Below, piece after piece: positions 28,831 through 35,959 of a stretch of 64,000 nt of DNA. How positions within the stretch are numbered: position 1 is the first letter of the stretch; the number at the start of each line of letters is the position of its first letter. Origin of the DNA: Streptomyces violaceoruber (GTDB lineage Bacteria; Actinomycetota; Actinomycetes; Streptomycetales; Streptomycetaceae); contig JODI01000009.1 in the NCBI GenBank assembly GCA_000720805.1, positions 62,001 through 126,000 on the forward strand. The letters are read 5' to 3'. The position numbers and the translations under genes were made by a program. The notes under the pieces were generated by a model. It ran no database searches. It was not told the DNA's origin and saw only the letters and a program-made list of their open reading frames with translations.

Positions 28831-28889
28831 GTCACACACTCCAGGTCGTGTCGGTTTCGATCGCCGGTGGTCGTCCACCGGACTCATCG

Positions 28890-28931
28890 AGGATCTCGAC
28901 CTGCGCTGACGAAACGCTGACTGCTCACTGA
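28890..28931 (-). promoter_or_regulatory. SARP-type promoter of the mbtH operon
   Basis: Reverse strand: TCAGTGA (28931-28925), TCAGCGT (28920-28914) and TCAGCGC (28909-28903), each 11 bp apart, then 7 nt, then GATCCT (28895-28890). The layout is identical to the promoters at 17074 and 19219. The predicted start is near 28883, about 53 nt before the mbtH GTG. Confidence 0.75.
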
Positions 28932-28972
28932 TGTGCGCAGCGTGCGGCCTGCGGGTGAGCGGCCGCTCCCGT

Positions 28973-30523
28973 TCAGGCGACGCGCGACCTCGTCGCCGCG
29001 ACGTCACGCTTGCCGTTGGCGTTCACGACGATCTCCGGCACGGTGTGCACGGCCTCCGGCACCAGGGCCGAGGGCAGCACCGTCGTGAGCGCGGAGCGGA
29101 CGGCGTCGGCCAGGCCGTCGGTGCCGCCCGCGGCGACAGGCCGTACGAACAGCTCCAGCGTGTCGATCGGACCGCGCACGACGTCGAACACCGCGTCGGC
29201 GACGCCCGGCACGGACAGCACGTGATGGCGCAGTTCCCCCAGTTCGATCCGGTGACCGTTGACCTTCAACTGGTCGTCCGCGCGCCCGAGGTAGAGCAGC
29301 GTGCCGTCGGGCCGCAGCTCCACCGTGTCGCCCGTGCGGTAGGCACGCCCGGCCGCCCCGCCGAGCTCGGCCTCGTCGATGAACCGCTCGCCCGACGGTT
29401 GCGGGCCCAGGTAGCCGGCCGCGACCGCGCGTCCGGCGATGACCAGTTCGCCCGGGCTGCCCTGCCCCACCGGACGCAGTTGGTCGTCCACGACGTACGC
29501 CCGGGTGTTCCACGCGGGTCGGCCGATCGGCACGGTCGGCGTCGCGGGCAGCGTCGCACGGTCGAAGGAGAACGCACAGCAGCCGATGGTGGTCTCGGTC
29601 GGACCGTAGTGGTTGACGAGCCGAACCCCGTCCAGGCGGTCGCCCAGGGAGGCGATGAGCGCCGGGTCGAGGCCTTCGCCGCCGAACATCAGCAGCCGCG
29701 TCACCCGGTCGTAGCGGGGCGGCTGCGCGAGGACGTCGAAGAAGCGGGCGTGCGAGGGAGTCATCTTCACGAACGTGTACTTCTCCGGGCGCTCGCCGAA
29801 CAGCGTCTTCTGGTCCCACAGCCCGGCGACGGTCACGACGGTGCGGCCCTGCGAGAGCGGCAGCCACAGCGACGTCATCGCCAGGTCGAAGCCGAGGCTG
29901 CCGAACAGGGGGCTGCCGGTCCCCTCGGAGCCCACCAACTCGCCGCACCAGGAGACGTAGTTGGCGAGCGAGGCGTGCGGCACCCGGACGCCTTTGGGAA
30001 TGCCGGTCGAGCCGGAGGTGAACACGACGTACGCGATGTCCTCCGGGCCCGGCAGGGTGGCGCTCCGGTCGGGGGCGTCGACGTCCGGCAGGGCTGCGAT
30101 GTCGATGAACGGTATGGATCGGGCGGCCACCGCCTCGGTCGCGTCGGGTCCCGAGTGCAGCAGCGCGGTGGGAGTGGCGCCGGCGAGTACGGCGGCGGTG
30201 CGCTCGCCGGGGTGCTCCGGGTCGATGGGCACATAGGCCGCGCCGAGCGCCATCACCGCGAGGGCTCCCGCGACGGTGTCCGGGGTCCGCGCGGCGATGA
30301 GGGCCACCCGGTCCCCCGCGACGACGCCGGCCTCGTCCAGGGCGGCGGCCACGACGAGGGCCCGTCGCCACAACTCCCGGTAGGTGAGGGCGCCGTGGGC
30401 CGACCGCACCGCCACGGCGTCGGGCCGGGCCCGGACGTGCCGTACGACCATGTGGACGACGGACGCCTCCGCGACCGCGCGCACCGCGCCGGACACCGAG
30501 CTGGGGTGGGGTACATGGACCAT
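28973..30523 (-). CDS. Stand-alone NRPS adenylation domain, predicted Asp-specific
   Basis: 516 residues, A domain only, with no carrier or condensation domain. Core motifs: [23 protein letters not shown]-equivalent [32 protein letters not shown] and the A10 lysine in NANGKRD. The specificity code read by hand is D-L-T-K-M-G-H-I-G-K, which differs at one position from the well-known aspartate code DLTKVGHIGK. It would form aspartyl-AMP and must hand Asp to a carrier in trans. The obvious recipient is T3 of the NRPS at 1553-12856, whose own A domain is gutted. The ATG at 30523 (MVHVPHP) has AGGAG 8 nt upstream. Confidence 0.9.
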   Translation of the reverse strand: MVHVPHPSSVSGAVRAVAEASVVHMVVRHVRARPDAVAVRSAHGALTYRELWRRALVVAAALDEAGVVAGDRVALIAARTPDTVAGALAVMALGAAYVPIDPEHPGERTAAVLAGATPTALLHSGPDATEAVAARSIPFIDIAALPDVDAPDRSATLPGPEDIAYVVFTSGSTGIPKGVRVPHASLANYVSWCGELVGSEGTGSPLFGSLGFDLAMTSLWLPLSQGRTVVTVAGLWDQKTLFGERPEKYTFVKMTPSHARFFDVLAQPPRYDRVTRLLMFGGEGLDPALIASLGDRLDGVRLVNHYGPTETTIGCCAFSFDRATLPATPTVPIGRPAWNTRAYVVDDQLRPVGQGSPGELVIAGRAVAAGYLGPQPSGERFIDEAELGGAAGRAYRTGDTVELRPDGTLLYLGRADDQLKVNGHRIELGELRHHVLSVPGVADAVFDVVRGPIDTLELFVRPVAAGGTDGLADAVRSALTTVLPSALVPEAVHTVPEIVVNANGKRDVAATRSRVA

Positions 30524-30643
30524 GGCGGGGACTCCTGCGTGCGGACGGGTCAAGGACAGCGGCGCGGACTTCCGGACGATCGCCAGCGTAGGAACACGCG
30601 GCCGCCCGGACCACGCTCTTAAGCCCCCGCCGAAACTCACCGG

Positions 30644-31291
30644 TCAGCCGTCGAAGGCGACGGCCAGGAGAATCCCGTCCCTCGCGAGCCAGCGGCCGGT
30701 GAAATCACGCCGGTACGGGGCCAGGACGGCGGCCCGGAAGGTGTGTTCGGTCGGGTCGAACTCCACCGACACGTCCCGGAAGGTCAGTTCGGTCCCGGTG
30801 TCCGGGAACCACGCCTTGTAGACCGCTTCCTTCGCGCAGAACAACAGCCGGTCCCAGCAGGCGAGTCGGGAGTACGACGCCTCCAGCGCCGCGAGCCGTT
30901 CGCGTTCCCCGGGTAGCGAGACCGTGCCGAGAACACCCTCGCTCAACGGGCGCCAGGGCTCCGCGTCCACGCCCAGTGCGCGCACGTCGTACTGCCGCGC
31001 CACGACGGCAGCCCGGTATCCCCGGCAGTGCGTCATGCTCCCCACCACGCCCTCGGGCCAGCGCGGCACCCCCCGCACGTCCGGTATCAGGGGCACGGGG
31101 ACGTGGCCGAGCTCGGACAGGGCGCGGCGGGCGCAGTGCCGGACCGTGGTGAACTCGCGGCGTCGCCCCTCGCTCACCCCGGCGACCGCCGCCCGCTCCT
31201 CGGGGTACAGGGCGTCGTCCGCCGCGTCGGAGCGGGCCTCGGCCCCGGCGACGTAGGACGGCAACAGCCGCTCGATCAACGACCGTTGCAC
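30644..31291 (-). CDS. 4'-phosphopantetheinyl transferase (Sfp/EntD type)
   Basis: 215 residues. The CoA and Mg-binding motifs are visible: GSMTHCRGYRAAVV, LGVDAEPWRPL and WDRLLFCAKEAVYKAWFP with the catalytic Glu/Lys. It converts apo carrier proteins to the holo form and could serve all T and ACP domains in the window (at least nine). The start is a GTG at 31291 inside the 3' end of the formamidase gene (16-nt overlap), so it is translationally coupled to the kynurenine genes. Confidence 0.94.
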   Translation of the reverse strand: MQRSLIERLLPSYVAGAEARSDAADDALYPEERAAVAGVSEGRRREFTTVRHCARRALSELGHVPVPLIPDVRGVPRWPEGVVGSMTHCRGYRAAVVARQYDVRALGVDAEPWRPLSEGVLGTVSLPGERERLAALEASYSRLACWDRLLFCAKEAVYKAWFPDTGTELTFRDVSVEFDPTEHTFRAAVLAPYRRDFTGRWLARDGILLAVAFDG

Positions 31292-32127
31292 AGGATGCCC
31301 AGCACCGCGGCGCCCAGCACGGTGTCCGGGTCCGCGAGGTCGAAGGGCAGGTCGAAGTGGTGGCGTCCGGGTACGACGAGATCGGTCACCTCGGTGCCGC
31401 CCTCTCGGGCGGCACCGACGAACTGGTGGTGCTGGGCGGTGAACGCATCCGTCTCGTCCTCGCCCAGGGCGACGACGAGCCGGGGCAGCCGCGTGGGCAT
31501 GCGGTGCAGCGGGCTGCAGTCGCGGGCCTCGTCGGCGTCCATGCCGAGGGCGTCGTTGACGTAGGTGTGCCGCAGGGGCTCCAGGTCGTAGACACCACTG
31601 ATCAGCGTCGCGGAGGTGATCGTTCCGGAGGCGTGAAGGCCGTCGGCGTCGAGGAGTGCGCTCACGACGAGGTGGGCCCCGGCGGAGTGACCGCCGAGGT
31701 GAACGGCCTGGGGTGCTATGGGCAGGGGGGACCGGCCGGTGCAGATGCGGCGCAGTGAGTCGCTGACGGCCGCGGTGATGGCACGCAGGCTGTGGCGTGG
31801 GGCCAGGCCGTAGCCGAGCGCTGCGAAGGAGATGCCGGCGGCCAGGAAGTCGCGTGCGGCGAAGGCTGCTTCGGACTTGCTGAGCTCCTGCCAGTAGCCA
31901 CCGTGCACGAACACGAACAGCGGGGCGTGCGGGTCGGGCGCCGGAAACAGGTCGAGCCGCTGCTCGGGCAGGGGGCCGCAGGGGACGTCCAGGTGGACGG
32001 GGAGATCGGCGCGGGCGCGGGCGCTGTCAGTTGCGTACCGCGCGAGGTGGACGTCGAGGTCGGTGACGCGCGAGCTGGGCGAGTACTCCCGGTCGAGGCC
32101 GGTGCGCGCCGTGTCGGGCGCGGTCAC
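31276..32127 (-). CDS. Kynurenine formamidase (arylformamidase, alpha/beta hydrolase)
   Basis: 283 residues. The family hallmark HGGYW oxyanion motif is present (FVFVHGGYWQELSK), followed by the nucleophile elbow GGHSAGAHLV, an Asp in ALGEDETDAF and a late His in VPGRHHFDLP. It hydrolyses N-formylkynurenine to kynurenine. It starts at a GTG (32127) overlapping the stop of the tryptophan 2,3-dioxygenase gene (GTGA), so the two enzymes form a dedicated Trp-to-kynurenine unit. No kynureninase or 3-monooxygenase is present, which suggests that kynurenine itself is the end product used by the NRPS. Confidence 0.92.
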   Translation of the reverse strand: MTAPDTARTGLDREYSPSSRVTDLDVHLARYATDSARARADLPVHLDVPCGPLPEQRLDLFPAPDPHAPLFVFVHGGYWQELSKSEAAFAARDFLAAGISFAALGYGLAPRHSLRAITAAVSDSLRRICTGRSPLPIAPQAVHLGGHSAGAHLVVSALLDADGLHASGTITSATLISGVYDLEPLRHTYVNDALGMDADEARDCSPLHRMPTRLPRLVVALGEDETDAFTAQHHQFVGAAREGGTEVTDLVVPGRHHFDLPFDLADPDTVLGAAVLGILCNGR

Positions 32128-32816
32128 GGCAGTGGGGTCCAGACCTCGGGCAGCATCCGGCGCAGGGCGGCACGCCACAGATAACCGGCGCCCTCGGATC
32201 CCGCGGTGCCCACGGCCGTGCCGAGGAAGCGCTCGGCAAGCACGGCGTGCCGGGCTCGCCAGACGGCCGCGGCGTCGTCGAACTCGAGGAGGGCGAGCCG
32301 CACCCGCTCGGCGGCCGCCCGGTCCGCGCACGTGTCGACGAAGTGCCGGTAGGCCTCTGTCACCGTCCGTTCCGCGAGCCGCGCTTCGAGCCGGGCGCGG
32401 TCTTCCTCGGTGAAGCCGCCCGTCGTCAGGTAGCGGGAGTCGCGCAGGCCGCAGAGGAACTCGATCTCTCGGAACTGCGCGGACTGGAAACCGCTGGCGT
32501 CGCCCAGGGCGGCCCTGATGCCCTCGAACGCGGCCGGGGTCAACGTCGCGAGCCCGTCGAAGTGCCGGGTCAGCGTGGCCATCAGCCGCGGCAACGGGGC
32601 CGCCCTGCGCACGGCCTTGTCCGCGTCGCCCGTGTCCAGGGCCGCGCGTATCTCCTCCAGATGGCGCAGGGCGACGGCGAAGAGGATCTCGCAGGACTGG
32701 TGTGTGGCCAGGAAGAGGACGTGGTCCACATCGTCGTCGTGGACACGGGCGGTCCGCAACAGCTCGTCGAGCCGAAGCACTTGGCCGTAGGGCGGGGCGG
32801 CGGTCTCGGCAATCAC
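32124..32816 (-). CDS. Tryptophan 2,3-dioxygenase
   Basis: 230 residues, somewhat shorter than the usual bacterial enzyme (about 270-290). The conserved segments are there: PYGQVLRLDELL at the start, LATHQSCEILFAVAL (distal His in HQxxE), SGFQSAQFREIEFLCG, and the C-terminal haem-ligand and substrate region RARHAVLAERFLGTAVGTAG followed by SEGAGYLWRAA. It opens the indole of Trp, or of chloro-Trp from the halogenase, to N-formylkynurenine. I chose the GTG at 32816 because homology begins right there and AGAAGG lies 6 nt upstream; longer in-frame starts add unrelated sequence. First gene of the leftward dioxygenase-formamidase-PPTase-A operon, divergent from the RiPP genes. Confidence 0.9.
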   Translation of the reverse strand: MIAETAAPPYGQVLRLDELLRTARVHDDDVDHVLFLATHQSCEILFAVALRHLEEIRAALDTGDADKAVRRAAPLPRLMATLTRHFDGLATLTPAAFEGIRAALGDASGFQSAQFREIEFLCGLRDSRYLTTGGFTEEDRARLEARLAERTVTEAYRHFVDTCADRAAAERVRLALLEFDDAAAVWRARHAVLAERFLGTAVGTAGSEGAGYLWRAALRRMLPEVWTPLP

Positions 32817-33065
32817 GGGGGCCTTCTTCCTCGCGTACGGAAGCCGAAAAGGAGCGTCCCCGTGAGCGTGCCACTCGACGCCGGACGGATCACCGTGATC
32901 AAGCGGAGCCTTAAAAGGCCACCTCCGGCCCCACGTGAATTCTTCATCTCGCAGTGATGACACCGGCACTGTGCGCAGCGAGGCCGACTTCGCAGAATCT
33001 TCAACGGAGCAGCACACAGCACCACGAGGAACAGAACCACACACCACACCACCAAGGGATGAGAC
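32817..33065. promoter_or_regulatory. Divergent promoter region with a perfect palindrome
   Basis: 249 bp between the leftward dioxygenase gene and the rightward precursor gene. GATCAC-C-GTGATC at 32888-32900 is a perfect 6-1-6 inverted repeat and a candidate operator. The region right of about 32900 is less GC-rich than its surroundings, and the last 60 nt before the precursor are A/C-rich, as expected of an untranslated leader. No SARP-type repeats were found here. Confidence 0.5.
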
Positions 33066-33254
33066 ATGAATCTGCTTTCCTCCGGCATTCAGCTGAATGC
33101 CGACGGCGCCGTTCCCGCCCGCCCGGCCCGGTCCGCCCTCGTGATCGAGGAGCTCGACTCGGTGGCGGACCACATGGTCGCGCTCTCCACGTTCTGCATC
33201 CAGGCCGAGAGCGCTGTCCCGGCCGCGCGGGGGGCTTGGCGGCTCGGCGCGTGA
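33066..33254 (+). CDS. Putative RiPP precursor peptide (62 aa) for the adjacent YcaO enzyme
   Basis: 62 residues. A leader-like first part contains the acidic helix LVIEELDSVADHMVAL (residues 25-40), reminiscent of IEELD-type leaders of thiazole/oxazole-modified peptides. It is followed by STFCIQAES (41-49), a short cluster of Ser, Thr and Cys residues that a cyclodehydratase could modify, and a basic, aromatic tail ending GAWRLGA. The gene has an AAGGGA ribosome binding site 7-8 nt before the ATG, and its stop overlaps the GTG of the YcaO gene (GTGA), so the two are co-translated. I do not recognise the core sequence from any described azole peptide. Where the leader ends and which residues are modified is inference. 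Confidence 0.7.
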   Translation: MNLLSSGIQLNADGAVPARPARSALVIEELDSVADHMVALSTFCIQAESAVPAARGAWRLGA

Positions 33255-35632
33255 CCCCTTCCGACGTACGGAAGGACGGGGCCCCCGTGCTCGCTGCGGG
33301 CGACCGAGTCCTGGTGGGTTTCAAGAGCCACCTCCGCCCCACGGTCCTGCCGGACGACGCGACGTACCTGGTGTCGCGCCGCGGCGTCACGGCACTGCAC
33401 GGTCACCCGGCGGAGGTCCTGGTGCCGCTCCTGGACGGTACGCGCAGCCCGCATGCCGTGCTGCGCGAGGCCGCCCCAGCGCTCGGCATCGAGGACGCCG
33501 AGGCGGCGCTGCGTGCCCTGGACGGTGCGGGTCTGCTGCGGTTCGACGTCCCCGAACCGCCGCACACGGACCCGGCCGCCGAGGCGTACTGGGACCTGAT
33601 CGGCCTGGACGGTGGCCGAGCCGCGGCCACCGTCGCGGGCGCCACCGTCGCGGTCGAGGCGCTGCCCGGAGTGGCGGCGGATCCCGTGGCGCTGGCCTGT
33701 CGCGCCGAGGGGATCACCATCTCCCCGCCCGGCACCGACGCCGACCTGTCCCTCGTCCTGTGCGACGACTATCTGTCACCCCAACTCGCCGCGGTGGACG
33801 CGGCACACCGCGCCGCAGGGAAGCCCTGGCTGCTCGCGAAGCTGTGCGGGGCGGACCCGTGGGTCGGTCCGGTGTTCCAACCGGACAACGGCCCCTGCTG
33901 GCACTGCCTTTCCGTACGGCTGCGCGGGCACCGCCACTCGGAGGTGCCGGTGCAGCGGGCCCTCGGGCTCGACGGGCCGCTCCCTCGCCCCGTCGCGTCC
34001 CTGGCCGCAGGACGCTCTCTCGCCATCGGCATCGCCGTCCTGGAGACGACGAAGTGGCTGGCCGGGGTGCGCGATCCGGAGCAGGGCCACATCCGCACGA
34101 TGGACACGGTCCGTCTGCACACCGCCTCGCACCCGGTGAGCCGACGCCCGCAGTGTCCCGAGTGCGGGGACGCGGATCTGGTGGCCCGGCGGGTGCACGC
34201 CCCGTTCCGGCCGGCAACACGACTCAAGGCCGTCCTCGTCGGCGGCGGCCACCGGGCGCTGACGGCACAGCAGATGCTCCGCACGTACGGTCATCTGGTG
34301 AATCCGGTGACCGGTGTCGTGAAGGAGATCAGGCAGGCGCCTGGCTGCCCGGACTTCGTCACCTCCTACGTCTCCGGTCACAACCTGGCGATGGGGCCCG
34401 CGACGCTCGCCGGACTGCGCTCCGGACTGCGCGCGCTCAGCGGCGGCAAGGGCCTGAACGAGACGGAGGCCCGCGCCAGCGCCCTGTGCGAGGCGGTGGA
34501 GCGTTACAGCGGAACCCGGCACGGTGACGAGCCGGTGGTACGGGACTCCTACCGCGGCCTCGGCTCAGCGGCCGTGCACCCGAACGACTGCCAGCTGTAC
34601 GCGGACCGGCAGTACGCCCAGCGGGAGCTCTGGAACGCGACCCACTCCCGGTTCCAGCACGTCAGCGCACCCTTCGACGAGACACTGCCCACCGACTGGA
34701 CCCCCGTCTGGTCCCTGACCCACAACACCCGGCGCCTGTTGCCCACTTCGATGCTGTACTTCGCGGGCACGGGAACGGGCACGAGCACGGGAACGGGAAC
34801 GGGAACGGGAACGGGAACACGGACGGGGCCGGCGACCGGCGTCGAGAACAACCACGACGGCCTGTGGGCCGACTCGAACGGCAACGCCGCCGGCAGCAGC
34901 CCCGAGGACGCCCTCCTGCAGGGCTTCCTCGAACTGGTCGAGCGGGACGCGGTCGCCCTGTGGTGGTACAATCGCACCCGCCAGCCCTCGGTGGACCTGG
35001 ACGCCTTCGACGAGTCCTACGTGGAGCGGCTGCGCCACGGATACCGGAGCGTCCACCGGGAGATCTGGGTCCTCGACCTGACCTCGGACTTGGGGATCCC
35101 CGTCATGGTGGCGCTCTCCCGCCGCCTCGACAAGCCGGCCCAGGACGTCATCTTCGGTTTCGGCGCCCACTTCGACCCGCGGACGGCGCTGCGGCGCGCG
35201 CTCACCGAGATGGGGCAACTGCTTCCCGCGGTGTCCGACGTCCTGCCCGACGGGTCCGGGTACCGGATCGACGATCCCGAGCCGACGCGCTGGTGGCGGC
35301 ACGCAACGGTCGCCAACCAGCCCTATCTGAGGCCGGATCCGCAGGTGGCGCCGCGCGGCCCCGACCACTGGCCGACCCCGCACCGTCCCGACCTCCTCGA
35401 CGACGTGCACGCGATCACCGAGCTGGCCCGCGCCACCGGTCTGGAACTCCTGGTCCTCGACCAGCAGCGTCCCGACCTGGGCCTGCCCGTGGTGAAGGTG
35501 ATCGTGCCGGGCCTGCGGCACTTCTGGGCCCGGTTCGCGCCCGGCCGCCTGTTCGACGTCCCGGTGGCGCTCGGTCGTCTCCAGGAGCCGACCACGTACG
35601 AGAAGCTGAACCCGACACCACTCTTCGTCTGA
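33251..35632 (+). CDS. Fused ThiF-like/YcaO azoline-forming cyclodehydratase
   Basis: 793 residues. The N-terminal part (about 1-310) is an E1-like partner domain that should bind the leader; it retains a tetracysteine zinc site (CWHC near 216-219, CPEC near 303-306) but no clear ATP-binding loop. The C-terminal part is YcaO: ETEARASALCEAVERYSG (about 404-421) and SNGNAAGSSPEDALLQGF with ELVERDAVALWW (about 542-572) supply the ATP and Mg ligands, and the protein ends LNPTPLFV, a shortened form of the C-terminal PxPxP tail. This fusion is the TruD/LynD-like kind that makes azolines from Cys, Ser or Thr using ATP. No SagB-type dehydrogenase is nearby, so products may stay as azolines. A Thr-Gly repeat of about 20 residues interrupts the protein near residue 505-525. 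Confidence 0.9.
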   Translation: MTPSDVRKDGAPVLAAGDRVLVGFKSHLRPTVLPDDATYLVSRRGVTALHGHPAEVLVPLLDGTRSPHAVLREAAPALGIEDAEAALRALDGAGLLRFDVPEPPHTDPAAEAYWDLIGLDGGRAAATVAGATVAVEALPGVAADPVALACRAEGITISPPGTDADLSLVLCDDYLSPQLAAVDAAHRAAGKPWLLAKLCGADPWVGPVFQPDNGPCWHCLSVRLRGHRHSEVPVQRALGLDGPLPRPVASLAAGRSLAIGIAVLETTKWLAGVRDPEQGHIRTMDTVRLHTASHPVSRRPQCPECGDADLVARRVHAPFRPATRLKAVLVGGGHRALTAQQMLRTYGHLVNPVTGVVKEIRQAPGCPDFVTSYVSGHNLAMGPATLAGLRSGLRALSGGKGLNETEARASALCEAVERYSGTRHGDEPVVRDSYRGLGSAAVHPNDCQLYADRQYAQRELWNATHSRFQHVSAPFDETLPTDWTPVWSLTHNTRRLLPTSMLYFAGTGTGTSTGTGTGTGTGTRTGPATGVENNHDGLWADSNGNAAGSSPEDALLQGFLELVERDAVALWWYNRTRQPSVDLDAFDESYVERLRHGYRSVHREIWVLDLTSDLGIPVMVALSRRLDKPAQDVIFGFGAHFDPRTALRRALTEMGQLLPAVSDVLPDGSGYRIDDPEPTRWWRHATVANQPYLRPDPQVAPRGPDHWPTPHRPDLLDDVHAITELARATGLELLVLDQQRPDLGLPVVKVIVPGLRHFWARFAPGRLFDVPVALGRLQEPTTYEKLNPTPLFV
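34764..34827. repeat. Hexanucleotide (GGAACG-type) microsatellite inside the YcaO gene
   Basis: About ten in-frame 6-bp units, several exact, encoding alternating Thr-Gly. Copy-number changes keep frame, so only the length of the inserted loop varies. The insertion falls between the conserved YcaO motifs, just before the SNGNAAG active-site stretch. Confidence 0.85.
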
Positions 35633-35656
35633 CAGCGGCGGAACATCCTCACGGCC

Positions 35657-35701
35657 GCCGAAGGTCCCGTACCCGCTACTGCCGGGCACGGGACCTTCGG
35701 C
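35657..35701. terminator. Hairpin terminator between convergent YcaO and NRPS genes
   Basis: Arms 35657-35675 and 35683-35701 pair over 19 bp with one mismatch and a 7-nt loop, 24 nt after the YcaO stop. The remaining gap to 35959 holds no credible gene, only a weak 7-bp hairpin near 35843-35861. Confidence 0.9.
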
Positions 35702-35959
35702 ATCGAAGCAGAGCGGACGCCGGTCCGCGTCCGGTGAACAGCCGCTCCGCCCTGTCCGCGCGCCCGATCGCCAGGTCGGTGTGCCGAGCTTGGCGTACCG
35801 CTCCTGCGTCCCGTCCAGCTGCCGCGACTCCGCCGGAATGTCGCCGCCCGCCCAGGGCGGCAGCAGTACCGAGGAGTGCATCAGGATGCGCCGGGACGCG
35901 GCCCTGTCCGCTCCCCCGCCCACCGCCGCCGCGCCCGCGCCCGCCACTCGCAGCAGCCG

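Noticed and set aside
35702..35959. Reverse-strand coding-like stretch (MHSSVLLPPWAGGDIP)
   Set aside because: Short, no start signal and no domain; may be a remnant but not supportable as a gene.
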